Positions 45,627 through 57,800 of a stretch of 64,000 bases of DNA are shown in pieces. This DNA comes from Neostapfia colusana (taxonomy: Eukaryota > Streptophyta > Magnoliopsida > Poales > Poaceae). Numbering within the stretch: position 1 is the stretch's first letter; every line of letters begins with the position of its first letter. Both the position numbers and the translations under genes were made by a program. The stretch covers positions 10,379,501 through 10,443,500 of the forward strand of contig JASWHV010000011.1 of NCBI GenBank assembly GCA_030760725.1, read 5' to 3'. The notes under the pieces were generated by a model. It did no database searches. It had not been told where the DNA came from and saw only the letters and a program-made list of their open reading frames with translations.

Positions 45627-46483
45627 TGTAAAGGCCTCAGTTTTTGACACATTCAAAGTGTTCATCACCACACACACACACACCTCATTTGAAGATAGTT
45701 GATGAACACATTTGAAGAGCAAGTAACTATTATCATCATGCTCATTAGAGAATAAACTCACAAAATGCAAAAGTGGTATTTTCCACATGCATCATCTAGG
45801 GGCTGGGCATATGAAAACTCCTACACCTTGCTAGAAATGTCCATGCCAAGTTTCACCCAAATTCAAAACCTTTTTGAGGTACTTTTGGGTATAGCTAGAA
45901 AGAGGGTGGTTTGAACTCAAATTCAAACTGTTTTTACCCCATGAATTCAAAAATGGGAAGCATATTCTCACTCAGCACATTTTTGTGAGCTCACACACCA
46001 ATTTTCACTCCATTTGGAGTTGATCTTGACATGAGCTAAGTGTAGCAAATTCAAACTTTATTTGAATTTCAAACTGAACATGTGCTGAAATTGAGTCAAA
46101 CCAAACTCAGTTTGGATTCTAATCAATTCAAATGGCTCAGAGGTGAATAATTCAATTCACCATGGACATTGTGGGGATTACTGTTTACAATAGTAATATG
46201 GAGTTAAGTTCAGAGGTTAAAAAGGGAAGAGGACCCACATGTCAGCCACTGAAGAGGTTCAACCGACTGAAGACTTTCGCACTCGGGTCTTCGGGCTTCA
46301 GCAGAGATCGCCACCGACGGGAGGCCGCCGCGCCACCAGCAGCTTGGCCATGCGGGCGCAGGTCGGTTCTGAGTCCTTCTTAAGGCGCTCCATGCCTCGG
46401 CCGAAGCCCCTCGCCGTTTTCCCCCTCGCAAGAACACAGAACCGGAATTCTTCCCTACGCCGCTCGGAACCGATCGGAGAGCC

Positions 46484-46523
46484 ATGATCACAGCCTCCCC
46501 GATACCTCCAGATCTACGAAAAG
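46484..46523 (+). CDS. candidate first exon of the E4 LTR gene
   Basis: ATG followed by 13 codons' worth of frame (M-I-T-A-S-P-I-P-P-D-L-R-K) plus one base, then donor AAAAG/GTACTAGG. The trailing G joins TC of exon A to make Val in frame. The 5' LTR copy (35145-35184) has the same length and donor, but ACG for ATG. I could not find a matching exon in E1, E2 or S3, so chance is quite possible. Confidence 0.25.
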
Positions 46524-48859
46524 GTACTAGGAACCTTCCTTCTTCTTTCCCATCGCTAGAAATCGGCTGAATTCGAGTGATCTCGGCTATACCGAGAGTT
46601 CCGTTCAGTGACCTAAAACCGCCGCACTTCGGGCTCCCATGTACAGGCCAGCAAGGAGGTTGTCACGCCCAAACTAAGGCGTCCCAGGACGCGTTGATGA
46701 CGGGTGCTGCTCACCCCCGGGCCACAGCCCGAGGACTTGATCGCCGGCGAGGAATTTCCAGTTTTCCCCTTTCTCGGTACAGACCGACCTTCGGGTGTGG
46801 TTCTGTCAAATTCACGCTCTAGGAAAGGTTAGAGGGTCTCAATCCATTCCTACATAGACTAGACTTGGTAGCGCACAAGTTGCCTTCACATCCTTTAGCC
46901 TGAGAACCCCTGTACCCGGCGTAATTCGAAGCTTGCCGACGGCGGATCCTGCAGGAAGCATCGGGCGCACGGTGATTTCCTGACGTTTGCTCGGTCGGTT
47001 GGGGTGCTAGGGAGGTCGGCCAACACAGCCGAAGTCCTTCCGGAGCTGTTACTCGTCGCCGACCGTGTGCCGGTCATTTTCACGATGATCTGAGCCCGGA
47101 AGCATGTTCCCCGAGTGGACATAGGCAGGGGCGGCCATGATCATGAAGTTTGGAGCACCACAGAGGCTGCCGGCGAGCTCTCCGGCGAGGCATCGCGGTG
47201 GCCGAATGCGGGCGTCGGAAGGTAGACGAAGCCGGGTGGCCCACGTGTCAGTGGCTCGGATTCTAAAACTGGGATCAGTCTGCGGCTCGGATACGGTGTG
47301 CTGGCTCGCAAAAATTCCATGGACCCCGGTGTGCCATCGCTCCAGCACCCAACACGTGTCCCCATGGACCCACCGGCAGATTTAAACATTTCCCCGATTT
47401 TCAGATTTCATTGAAACTTCAAATCTTCATAACTTTGGCTAGGATACTCCAAATCGAGTGAACCAAATTTTTTTGGATTCAGCTCTCTGAGTACTTTCCA
47501 GCAAATCAAGTTTCACTTCATGAAAATCCTTATTTCTCCAGAATTAATTCTTTAAAATTTAAACTGTTTAGAATTTTAACTGGAGAATCCTTTGGAGGAA
47601 AATTCTGAAATTTTGCTGGGATGTTCACCAAAATATCCATGAACTACCATAAAAATTTCAGATCCATTTGGGCTCATTTGATCCAACTAATTGTGTGATT
47701 AATGAAACTGTTCCAGAGAAAATAGAAAATGTCCAGAAACATTTTCAGAATTTCTCTGAAATTGTTTAGCTCATATCTTTAGCTAGGAACCTCTTTACAA
47801 ACTTTTATTGTTTTGAGAACTACTTTGAGTACCATTAATTCTTGCATTAGAGTCTTGTTTGGAAACCCAGATGCATAGCCAAGAAAACCATGGGTTGGGT
47901 TTAGGACTGCAAACCCCGTTAGCTACTGCAAAGCTAAGATAGGGTAGGATTCGGTACAAGTCGAGTAGTTGGAACAACTTGCGAGCATAGGCTAGGGGCA
48001 CTCGACTCGGGTAGAGATAGCACATGATACACATGGCAAGAAAAATGAGACCGAGCGGAGAGTAAGGGCAGCAGGACTTTGGGGCCTGGGTGCTATAGCT
48101 CCGCTTGTGTCGATTGAGGACCGAGCCGTGTGCGGGCCTGTTGAACAAGCTAGAAAAGTACCGAAGACCTACCGGCTATATGGGAACCGGGAAACTGATG
48201 TAACTCGGGTAGCTGGGTATTGAGGCATTGCCCGTCGTTCAGAGGGTAGGTTGAGAGCTTGAGGTCTAAATCGGCTGGCGGCACTGAGATGCGCGTGCGG
48301 AGACCTCTTGCTCGGGATGATGGGACCGGTTCAATATTTGGCTGATGGGTGAAAGGTGGTTGCGTATGACGTCCGTGATGGTTGCTGTAGGCAACATCGA
48401 GTACGGGCGTACGTGACGGGTTATTCGGGTAACCCTGCAGGTGTAAATCGATTATAATCTCCGTCCCTCGCGGTCAGTGAGTACCACTTGTTCACTGTAC
48501 CATGACGTAGAAAGAACAGGCTAGTTACATGTTAAAGTGTTGCTGATTGAAAGATGGACTTGATTGTTAATGATTTGCTGTAGTTTAGAGCTAATTAAAG
48601 TTCCTTTCAACTTTGGGCAAAGTACATGAGAGAAATGTGTTTCTTGTTTGATTGCGGCTCTCTCATTTGCCTTAGCGTAAGGTTCTCCACAACCTGCTGC
48701 TAAAACTTGAAAGTAAGGTTCCACTAATTAGGCGAGTCCTTGCAACTTATTTTGCCTCATGTAACCCGTTACCCTCCATGTAGAAGTTTCATGTTTAGGA
48801 GAGACGGGTCAGTCTTGCTGAGCCTTCGTGCTCACTGCTTGTGTTTGAAGCTTTTGCAG

Positions 48860-48948
48860 GGTTGTATGAGGAAGGGACTCCCGAGGAGGAGACAGAACCC
48901 CAGGATGGGAACCCCATCGAATGAGAGTCGTGCACGCCGCTGTGTTAG
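48860..48948 (+). pseudogene. exon B of the LTR gene in E4 3' LTR
   Basis: 89 nt after an intact acceptor CTTTTGCAG/G, same length as in the 5' LTR. A Trp codon has become TGA, and exon A is deleted in this LTR. Reads Y-E-E-G-T-P-E-E-E-T-E-P-Q before decay. Confidence 0.45.
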
Positions 48949-49176
48949 TGTGTGTGTGCGCTAGCGGGGACACGTTCACGGGCTGAACGTGAACTCGATG
49001 CATAGTCTACGCCCGTGAGTGTAGACTGAACATATTTTGTTGTACAAATGTTCATAAACCTCTTTATGTAATAAACTTTGCTTCCGCTTTGTACCTTTGA
49101 TGTGTGTTATCCGGTGCTGTGCAACGCAGCACCCCTCAGCGTGATCCTGGCTCGACAAGACTGTGGGGTCGTGTCA

Positions 49177-51471
49177 ATGTACCTCAACAAAACGGTGTTG
49201 TAGAGAGAAAAACAGAACCTTAGTTGAGATGGCTAGGACTATGCTTGATGAATATCAAACTCCTATGAAATTTTGGGCTGATGCAATTGCAACCGCTTGT
49301 TATGTCTCAAATCGTGTTTTCTTGCATGCTAAGCTAGGTAAAACACCATATGAGCTCAGGTTTGGACATAGGCCTAGTGTCACACACTTTAGGGTCTTTG
49401 GATGCAAATGCTTTGTTAAGAAACATGGTAATCTTGATAAATTTGAAGCTAGATCTGTTGATGGCATGTTTCTTGGTTATCCATCTCATACTAGAGGCTA
49501 CCATGTGCTTTTACTTGATACTAACAAAATTGTGGAGACTTGTGAGGTTTATTTTGATGAAGCTAGCCCAGGTACTAGTTCAAATATTGCAGGTCTGGAT
49601 CCATATCCGCAGGGGGAGAGTATTTTCGTTAAAGAAGAGGAAGAAGTGGTGCTGCTGCCCGAAAATTCAGCAGCTAATGACATTGTTCCAGCTCCTGATC
49701 TTGATTCACAGCCAGCACCGACGACCACCATTGCTGGTCCAGATCCTCCTCACATCACAAGCTCATCTATTTGTGATAAACATGAAGAAGAAGAAGCTTG
49801 TGAAGTGTCCACTCCCCTCCGGATTCTCAAAAGTCATCCTCCACAACAAATTATTGGAAGCTTGCATGAACGAGTTACAAGATCTAGGTTTTTCGACCAC
49901 AATTCTCATGCTCATTCTGCTTTTGTTGCTTCTTTTGAACCCAAAGATATATCACACGCACTCACTAATAAATCTTGGATTATTGCCATGCAAGAAGAGT
50001 TAGAAAATTTTGAAAGAAATAATGTTTGGAAACTTGTACCTCCACCTCAAGGTCACACTTTAATTGGAACTAAATGGGTGTTTAAAAATAAACAAAGTGA
50101 GGATGGGGTTGTGGTTAGGAATAATGCTAGGTTGGTTGCTCAAGGTTTCACACAAGTTGAAGGTCTAGATTTTGATGAAACTTTTGCTCCTGTTGCTACA
50201 TTAGAAGCCATAAGAATTTTGTTAGCTTTTGCTGCATCTAAAGGGTTTAAGCTATATCAAATGGATGTTAAAAGTGCTTTTCTTAATGGCTACATAGATG
50301 AGGAGGTTTATGTCAAACATCCACCTGGTTTTGAAAATCCAAATTTTCCTAATCATGTTTACAAACTTTCCAAAGGCTTGTACGGTCTCAAACAAGCCCC
50401 TAGAGCATGGAATGATAGGTTAAAAACATTCTTACTTTGAAAAGGGGTTTACCATGGGCAAGGTTGATAAAACTCTTTTTGTGCTTAAGCATGGCAATGA
50501 CTTATTATTCGTTCAAGTGTATGTGGATGATATTATCTTTGGTTGTGCTTCTCATGATCTTGTGTCCAAGTTTTCAGCTATGATGAGTTCAGAATTTGAG
50601 ATGAGTATGATGGGAGAACTCACGTACTTTTTGGGGCTGCAAATCAAGCAAACCAAGGAGGGTACCTTTGTGCATCAAACAAAGTATATAAAAGATCTCC
50701 TAAGGCGCTTCAACATGGACAAAAGCAAGCCTCTTCGGACACCAATGGGAACAGCAACAACACTTGAACTTGATGAAGATTGTGATCCCGTTGATCAAAA
50801 AGAATATAGAAGCATGATCGGATCACTTTTGTATCTCACGGCATCAAGACCGGACATACAATTCAGCGTATGTCTTTGTGCACGGTTTCAAGCCTCCCCA
50901 CGTGCTTCACATCGTCAAGCCATTAAAAGGATTCTCAGGTACTTACATGGAACTCAAGAATTTGACATTTTTCTTTCTTCTTCCTCAACCGTTACTTTGA
51001 AAGCTTTTTCCGATGCTGATTTTGGGGGTTGTAGGATTGACAGGAAAAGTACTTCTGGTGCTTGTCATTTTCTTGGTAATTCATTTGTTGCCTGGTTCTC
51101 TAGAAAACAAAGTTCAGTTGCACAATCCACAGCAGAATCTGAATATGTAGCTGCTGCTAGTGCTTGCTCACGAATTCTTTGGATTGTTCAAACACTTAAG
51201 GACTATGGGGTTGATCTAGATATTGTTCCACTGTTTTGTGATAACACTAGTTCCATTTCATTTCTAAAAACCCGTGCAACATTCGAGAACTAAGCACATT
51301 GACATTCGGTATCACTTTCTCCGTGATAATGTCGAAAAAGGGAACATTGTGCTTCACCGTGTAGATACCGAACAACAATTGGCTGACATTTTTACAAAAC
51401 CTTTGGATTTCACTCGTTTTTGTTACATTCGTAGTGAAATAGGGGTTATGCATCCTCATGGCTTAAATTGA
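49177..51471 (+). pseudogene. pol: E3 pol: integrase C-terminal half, reverse transcriptase, RNase H
   Basis: Opens with P-Q-Q-N-G-V-V-E-R-K-N-R, the end of the copia integrase core with its catalytic Glu; the two catalytic Asp residues are in the missing part. RT follows (F-A-P-V-A, then L-K-Q-A-P-R-A-W), with one extra T near 50438 that shifts the frame. RT then continues in 50454-51293 with the active site Y-V-D-D-I-I-F-G. RNase H has D-A-D-F-G-G, A-E-S-E-Y-V-A and the end A-D-I-F-T-K-P, with a second shift near 51265. It stops after P-H-G-L-N at 51469-51471. The order integrase, RT, RNase H is diagnostic of Ty1/copia. Confidence 0.95.
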
Positions 51472-52464
51472 GGGAGAATTTTGAAACTTGGGAAGTCTAT
51501 GTGTGAATCTGAAATTAAAGTAATATGAGCATAGTATTTCATGCATATATGACTTTGTGATTCCTTTTTCATGCTGAAAGTTCTTACTACATTACTCGTG
51601 TAATACATTTTGTAGTTTTTACCATGTCTAGTAATTGGAATAATTACTTACACTAAATCTGGTCATGGTCAAACTTTCTTGCTATTTTGAACTTTTTGAG
51701 CTCAAAAGTGCTTTTAATCATAAAGAATTAATCAAGTAATCAACTCACATGTTGAGTTTTTATGTTCAAATAAAAAAATGAGAAAAGATCAAGAGAATAT
51801 GCATGCATCGCACTTATTCTTTTGAGATGGCTTATCATTGCACTTAGATATAAACTTGAAAAGAGTTGTGTATGACTAAAACCATGTCCTTAAGCTTCTG
51901 ACTATCAAATGACATAGGCTTGGCTTGGTTGGTTCGAATAAGCCTGATGCTCCATATAATCTCTTGCAAATGTCATAAGATCAAAATTTGTACTTTAAAT
52001 GATAAATAAAATGCAGCAACAAGTTTCATGCTTTCAGGTCTTGAAATAGTTAAGTTTGTGAGATCATGACTTTCTTAAATTGAAAATTACACTTGATCTC
52101 TAGCATGGCTTACACTACTTTATGTATCTCATTGATGTGATAGTGTAAGTTACTTGATAGTATGATTTGGATGAGCTTTGTTTTATATGTATATGTTATA
52201 ATGTGCTCATAACAAATTAAAATTTCTCTTTTGTACCTTGTTGAATACATTGTCAAAGGGGGAGAAATTGATCACACATTGCACACATTCACAATTGTTT
52301 TGGCACGATTCTTCTCAGGGGGAGAATTTTTGATATTTTTGTTTTTCTTCTCATTTTATTTCTGATTTACAAAGGGTGAGAAATTGTTTTCAAAACTTTT
52401 CATGTGAATAAGCCAATGTTCAGATTTTAAGTGGTGTTGCCAATGCATTCATCAAGGGGGACAT
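51472..52464 (+). other. E3 3' region without ORF, several polypurine-like tracts
   Basis: About 1 kb, AT-rich. No envelope-like ORF is visible, although some SIRE-type elements have one here. Purine tracts of the AAGGGGGAGA type lie at 52255-52267, 52316-52326, 52371-52383 and, directly before the LTR, 52453-52462. Confidence 0.75.
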
Positions 52465-54138
52465 TGTGAGACCTATGTGTGCTGAATACATTGGCTTTGA
52501 TGATAAAAGTTTTGAATACTACCAAAACACTTTTTTAACAAGGTCTGACTCTAGGTCCGAGCTCCTGCAAGGTCCGACGATAGGTCCGACGTAAGGTCCG
52601 ACTTGCTTTGTCTAGGTCTGACTTATTTTGGCTAGGTCTGACTTGTTTTTGCTAGCTCCGGTGCTAGGTCCGACTAGCTTTTGTAAGTTTCGTGCTAGGT
52701 CCGACTAAGCTTTAGTAAGCTCCGGTGCTAGGTCCGACTAGCTTTGGTAAGCTCCGGTTCAAGGTCCGGTTAGCTTTGGTAAGGTTCGGAGCTTGATTGC
52801 AATGGTTCTGCTTTTAACTTGCAATATTTCGAACTTGCTTTACTCTTATGGAAAGTTTGCTTAGTATTATTTTACTAAGTTATTGGTGTGTTTTGGTGGT
52901 TATGGCTAATATCATTTTGCTATGGTTTACAACATGCTTATGTGAGGTGCTCACGTAAGATGTTGTAGTTTCGGAACTAACGAGAGTCAAGTTGAGGACA
53001 TGTGCTTGGAAGTATTGGTTGTTTATTCATGTGCAGGTGTTGCTTGAGTTCGAGACATGGCTGGTGACGGGATCCATTGAACTAGTCTTAGGGAGAAGAT
53101 GAGGTTCAACAACCAAGTTCAGGAGGAATTGTGGTTGAGTTGATAAGGAGGTTGCGCAGTATGTTTGAAGCAAGAACAATGCATATGAACGATTGCATGG
53201 ACGTGGCTGCATGGTTCCAAGGCGTGATGAAGATATGTGGACGTAAAGAATTGGTCGGAAAGGTCCAACCGACTAGGTTATGGACTCAGGCTGCGGCTGA
53301 GTCATGTTTGACTCAAATATGGAAAGTTTTGAGTTGGTTATGATAGGATTTCGTGTGGGTCACGAATTTGAGTTGTTTTAGGAATGTTTGGGACGTTAAT
53401 AAGGTGTTTGGAAGTCTTAACATTGCTTCTATCTGCGTGTAGAAGAGTCTTATGCAGTATTGGAAAGTTACAGTTTGAATCCAAGTAGGAGTAGGAGTCC
53501 TAGTTTGAATTGGGTTGGCCTTAGGGCTGGTTATATAAGCAAGTGAGGCCAAGGCTCGTTGGTACACGACTTTGGGGCTGTTCCTCTTGTGTTTTGATAA
53601 ATAAAATTCGTAATGTAAAGGAATTTTTGTGCCTTGTTCGTCCGACTTGTTTCAGACAAGTTTTTCTCATTGAGTTTCTGTTCAGCACTACCTTGCTTCG
53701 TTGGTTTTATCATAACTCGAGTTTTACAGATCCGATTGATGTGATTATTTTTGAGTCGTCTTCAAAACTTGATTATCTATCATCTATGAAAATTTCACGG
53801 TCATTGAATTTGTGGTTTCGGATCTACACGAGTTTCTTTGCAGTATTCCAGAACTGTTTTTCTCGCGTAGGACAGATTGACCTTTGTTCGATCTTTCGAT
53901 CGTAACTTGAGTTTCTCTCAACTGATTTTCATGATTTTTGTTGTGACATCTTCGTGACTTTATTCTATACGACCTATACTAGTTTTGTCACAGTTTAACA
54001 CCTTTAGATTAGTTGCACACACGGTTTCTTTAACAGATCGGTTTTCTGCTGAGGGGTATTTTGTTGCTTCTGCTGAAAAGTTTTTATCTACCATTCACCC
54101 CCCCTCTGGTAGCTTTACACGTGTACTTAGATCCTACA
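52465..54138 (+). repeat. E3 3' LTR (1674 bp)
   Basis: Begins TGTGAGACC after a polypurine tract and ends TAGATCCTACA. Matches 31701-33360. Confidence 0.95.
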
Positions 54139-54776
54139 AATATGGCACCCTATGAGGCTCTCTAAGGTCGCAAATGCCACACCCCATTGAATTGGTGCGA
54201 ATCCGCTGAAAGGGTCACGTTCGGGATTGATCTAGTGAGCGACGCCGAAGAGCGAGTTCGGGTAATTCAAGCAAATTTGAAGGCGCCCAATCCCGATATA
54301 AAAGTTACACTGATAAGAGGCATAGGACGCTGCACTTCGACATCGGAGAACACCTGTATCTCCGTGTGTCTCCGATGAAGGGCTTGCACCAATTCGGCGT
54401 GAAGTGGAAACTCGCTACCCGGTTTATCAGACCCTATGCCATCACCGAGAAATGTGGACCAGTGGCGTATAGACTGGAACTACCAGCATCTCTCACTGGT
54501 GTTCATGACATTTTTCATGTCTCACAACTCCGGAAATGTCTGAAGTATACTGCTGTTGTTCCCACGGAAGACATTGGCGAGATGCATCTGGATTTAATCT
54601 ACGCTGAATATCCGGTTTGAATTATTGATGAGAAGAATAGGACCACGCGTAACAGAATGTTGTTGTTCTACAAGGTCTTGTGGAGCAACCATACTGCGGA
54701 GGAAGCAACGTGGGAGAGTGAATATTTCCTTCGCTCAAACTATCTGGACTTCTTAGCATCTAATCTCGGTAATTCC
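54139..54776 (+). pseudogene. gag-pol: E2 gag-pol, last part: integrase C-terminus and chromodomain
   Basis: Resumes at M-A-P-Y-E-A-L, exactly where the frame was cut at 31700. Visible: L-N-W-C-E-S-A-E-R-V, L-R-V/S-P-M-K-G-L-H-Q-F, then V-H-D-I-F-H-V-S-Q-L-R-K. A chromodomain follows with L-W-S-N-H-T-A-E-E-A-T-W-E. Broken by a stop at 54175, a frameshift near 54290-54370 and a TGA at 54618. Confidence 0.92.
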
Positions 54777-54820
54777 TCTCACATCTTCGTCTCTTCTTTT
54801 TGTAATCTCGGGATGAGATT

Positions 54821-54837
54821 CTTTTAAGGGGGAGGGA
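54821..54837 (+). other. E2 polypurine tract
   Basis: CTTTTAAGGGGGAGGGA directly before the 3' LTR start TGTAAAGGCCC. Confidence 0.9.
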
Positions 54838-57800
54838 TGTAAAGGCCCAAGAATTTACTTGCTAAAGTTTTCATCACATCACACACACCACAGCTCATTT
54901 TGTGGAGATCTCATGAACACATTTGAAAAGCAAGTAACCACCGTCAATATATGATTAGAATGTGAACTCGGGAAAATCCAAAATATGGATTTACAACATG
55001 TAAGCATGAGGGGTGAGCTCACAATTACCTTCTAGACTCTCTTAGGAATGCTCATGCCAATTGTCATGCAAATCCAAAACCTTTTGAGGTACTTGTGGAT
55101 ACAATTGTAAAAAGGGCTAGTTTGAAGGTAAATTCAAATTTAAGCTACTTTCATCATCTGAATTCAAAAGGTGGATTCATATTCATACTAAGCACATTTT
55201 TCTGAGTTACTCCACCAAATTTTATCCCCATTGGAGTTGATCTTGTGGGGAGCTATATATGAACAAATTCAAAATTGAATTTGAAACTCAAATTCAAGTG
55301 TGAATCAAATTTAGCCAAACCAGTTCCAATCTGAGGAATTCAAATTCTCAAATGTCCATTGTGGAATTATAGCCAATTTACAGGGGCATTAGGGACCTCA
55401 AATGATTTAATCACAGTGTGGATGAGTATTAGGGGCATAGGGACCCACTGGTCAGCCTCTCAGGCGTATTCACGCGCTCAGTGGGAGCGGGCGCCATACC
55501 TTCGCGTCGAAGTCCACCGAGAGGCACCGGCAAGCTCCTGCTTCAGAGTGAGAGGTGGCTCAACATATGTTGCACCCTCCACTTACCCCATTTGGCTATA
55601 GAAAGGACGGTGTCGGCCGGCGAGCTTTTTTTCCGATCACTCCCGCAACACATCGCCTAGCCGCCCTTGATTTCGACCACGTGAAACCTGAGCTACAATC
55701 ATTCTCCGTTCTCGACGTCCATAGCAAAGGTGTGCACCAGTTTGTCCTGGAGTTAACCCCGCAAACTGTTCCTAGGTTCCTCCCTTGCATGCAACGAATT
55801 TAACAGTTAGTATCGGAAGCTCAAATCGGGGCCTGATTAGGTCTGGGGAAAATTTGAGAGAATCATCACGTGTTAGCTTAAACCGGGTTTGGAAATCACA
55901 TCTAGGGATCCTTGCAACCCTCCTCGATCAAAAACCGGCAAGAAAAACCACCGCAACCCTAGGTTCACCGAGGAGCAGTTCGGCGGAAGAAGGGGTCGCC
56001 AGTGAGGTCCGGTGTGCCGGCCTTTCGGGTCAAACCTGAGTCCATGCCAAGATTCCCGAGGCTGCCCTGAACGTGGTGACGCGATTAGCGCACGGAAAGG
56101 GTGGCCGGAGCGACGGGAACATGTTGCCGATGAGGTGCAGTGGCATAGCGCTCGGCGCCGGCGAGCTACGGCGGTTAGCCGTCGGCAGCGATGTGTCCAT
56201 CATGTTAAGTGTCAAAATCTAGCTCGCCGGCGACGGTTCGCTGCGAACGCTGACCTCGTCAGAGCTCCGGCGGCAGCGTCGCGAGGTTGAAGATGCCCTG
56301 GGTCCCACATATCAGTCGCAGAGCAGAGCGCGCGCGTGCGGTGGGTTAGTTTAAACTAAACGTGCAGGGCCCGCTGTCAGTGTCTGTCTAGGCGCGGGAA
56401 AGAGTTCCTGTAGGAAAATAAATCAGGAATCAGCCCAAACATTAGAAATCCATAACTTTGTGTAAAATTATCGAAATTTAGTGAACCATATTTTGTTGGA
56501 TTCAGCTCTCCGAGTACTATCCATCAAAACAAGTTTCATCCCTTGAAACAAATTCTTTTTCCAGAATTAATTCCCTAAAATTTAAATTGTTGTGAATTTT
56601 AACTGGAGATCCCCTTTGTGGAAAATTATCAAATTTTTCTATTATGTTCATTTTAACATCCTCGAGTCTCATGCCAAATTTCAGATTCATCCGAGTTCAT
56701 TAAGTCTACCTAATGGTTTGATTAATTGAACTGGCCCAGAGAAAATGGAAAATGTTCAGAAAATTTTTCTGAATTTTCTCTGAACTTAATTAGCCCATAA
56801 CTTACTCTAGGATTCTTCAAATTATATGAAACCAACTCCATTAGAACCATCTTAAACTCTAGTTTCCAGAAAATAGTGGTTTGATCCATGAAAATCCCTG
56901 GAAATCTTTAGAAGCTCTAGTAAAGGCCATTTAGACATTTATTTTTGTAGAGCTTAAATTATCTCTACTTCAAATTACATTTGGCCAAGTCTCTGTTTAG
57001 GTGGTTAACAAGCCACAGTAAAAATTTCAGAGCCAAAAGGGATGTCTAGCTAGAGTTATGGTCTTCATATGTTAAATTCAACACATTTGCATTAAATTTG
57101 ACACGTATCGTTAATTTGATTACGTGTAGTCGTTGAAGGCGAGGATGTAAAATCCCCAAATGTGCTAGCACAAAATTTAGCACATTCACCTTTAGGAAAA
57201 ATGTGGGGAATTAAAACGTTGAATTATAACGGTGCGAGTTCAAAGTGCTGATTCAAATCTCTTAAAAACTTCCAAACATGAAGATCTAAATTCATAACTT
57301 GGGTCTAAATAATTCAAAGATGAAACCTACCGAATTTCAGCTCATTTGGAGGGGTTTATTATGTGTTTGGACTTAAGAGAGGAAGCCCTGAAATCTGAAT
57401 TCATATTTCAGTTTCAAATTCCAACTTTCCCAAACTAAAAAATTGATTTCACAAATGTGTTTCCCACATTTGAATTAGCATCCATGCAAAAATTCAGATT
57501 ATTTGAGTTTTGTTTGCTATACCTTTTAAGCAATGGAAGGAGAAATATTCAAATTCAAATTCGAATTCCAAGAGCCAAATACAGTTCAAATTCCACACCA
57601 AAAGTTTGATCCATTTTAATTCCAAAAAAATCAAATCATGACTTCGTGTGGAAGTCCAGCATTTAAGTGTCAGTAGCTGTAGGAAAAATATCAGTGAAAA
57701 TGGAAAAGAATTGAGGAGAGAGGGCCCACTGGTCAGCCACACAGAGAAGTAAACCGGCTCTGTTCTTCGGCCGAGCACCGAGAGCACGCCAGCACACGGT

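Larger units (their letters stand above)
34624..49176 (+). mobile_element. E4: Ty3/gypsy chromovirus with an extra ORF, inside E3
   Basis: Contains a 5' LTR lacking its first 338 bases, a primer site, leader, extra ORF, gag-pol, polypurine tract and a 3' LTR that starts TGTAAAGGCC and ends GGTCGTGTCA. The left edge is joined to E3 gag at the shared string TTCTCACTCAGCAC. The right duplication would be atgta (49177-49181). Its gag-pol is close to that of E1 and E2, but its LTRs and leader are clearly different. Confidence 0.92.
45627..49176 (+). repeat. E4 3' LTR (3550 bp, with two deletions)
   Basis: Starts TGTAAAGGCCTCAG, ends GGTCGTGTCA. Compared with the 5' LTR it lacks about 70 bp near 46976. 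It also lacks about 415 bp near 47790 (junction at a shared AACCT), which removes all of exon A. Confidence 0.93.
31701..54138 (+). mobile_element. E3: Ty1/copia element (SIRE type) inserted in E2 integrase, carrying E4
   Basis: LTRs begin TGTGAGACC and end ATCCTACA. A tRNA-iMet primer site follows the 5' LTR, and gag and a copia-order pol (integrase, RT, RNase H) are present. The target duplication is imperfect: aaggt (31696-31700) against aatat (54139-54143). E4 has AATAT at the homologous integrase codons, so the left copy has probably mutated. Own length without E4 is about 7.9 kb. The two LTRs differ at about 3 percent by eye over the first 300 bases. Confidence 0.93.

Noticed and set aside
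51472..52464. Search for an envelope-like ORF in E3 3' region
   Set aside because: No frame of useful length on the plus strand; stops are frequent in all three frames.
53543..53905. 120-aa frame in the E3 3' LTR (and 32736-33125 in the 5' LTR)
   Set aside because: It covers the transcript leader after the TATA box. The S2 copy and codon pattern give no sign of protein conservation, and the sequence is T-rich and repetitive.
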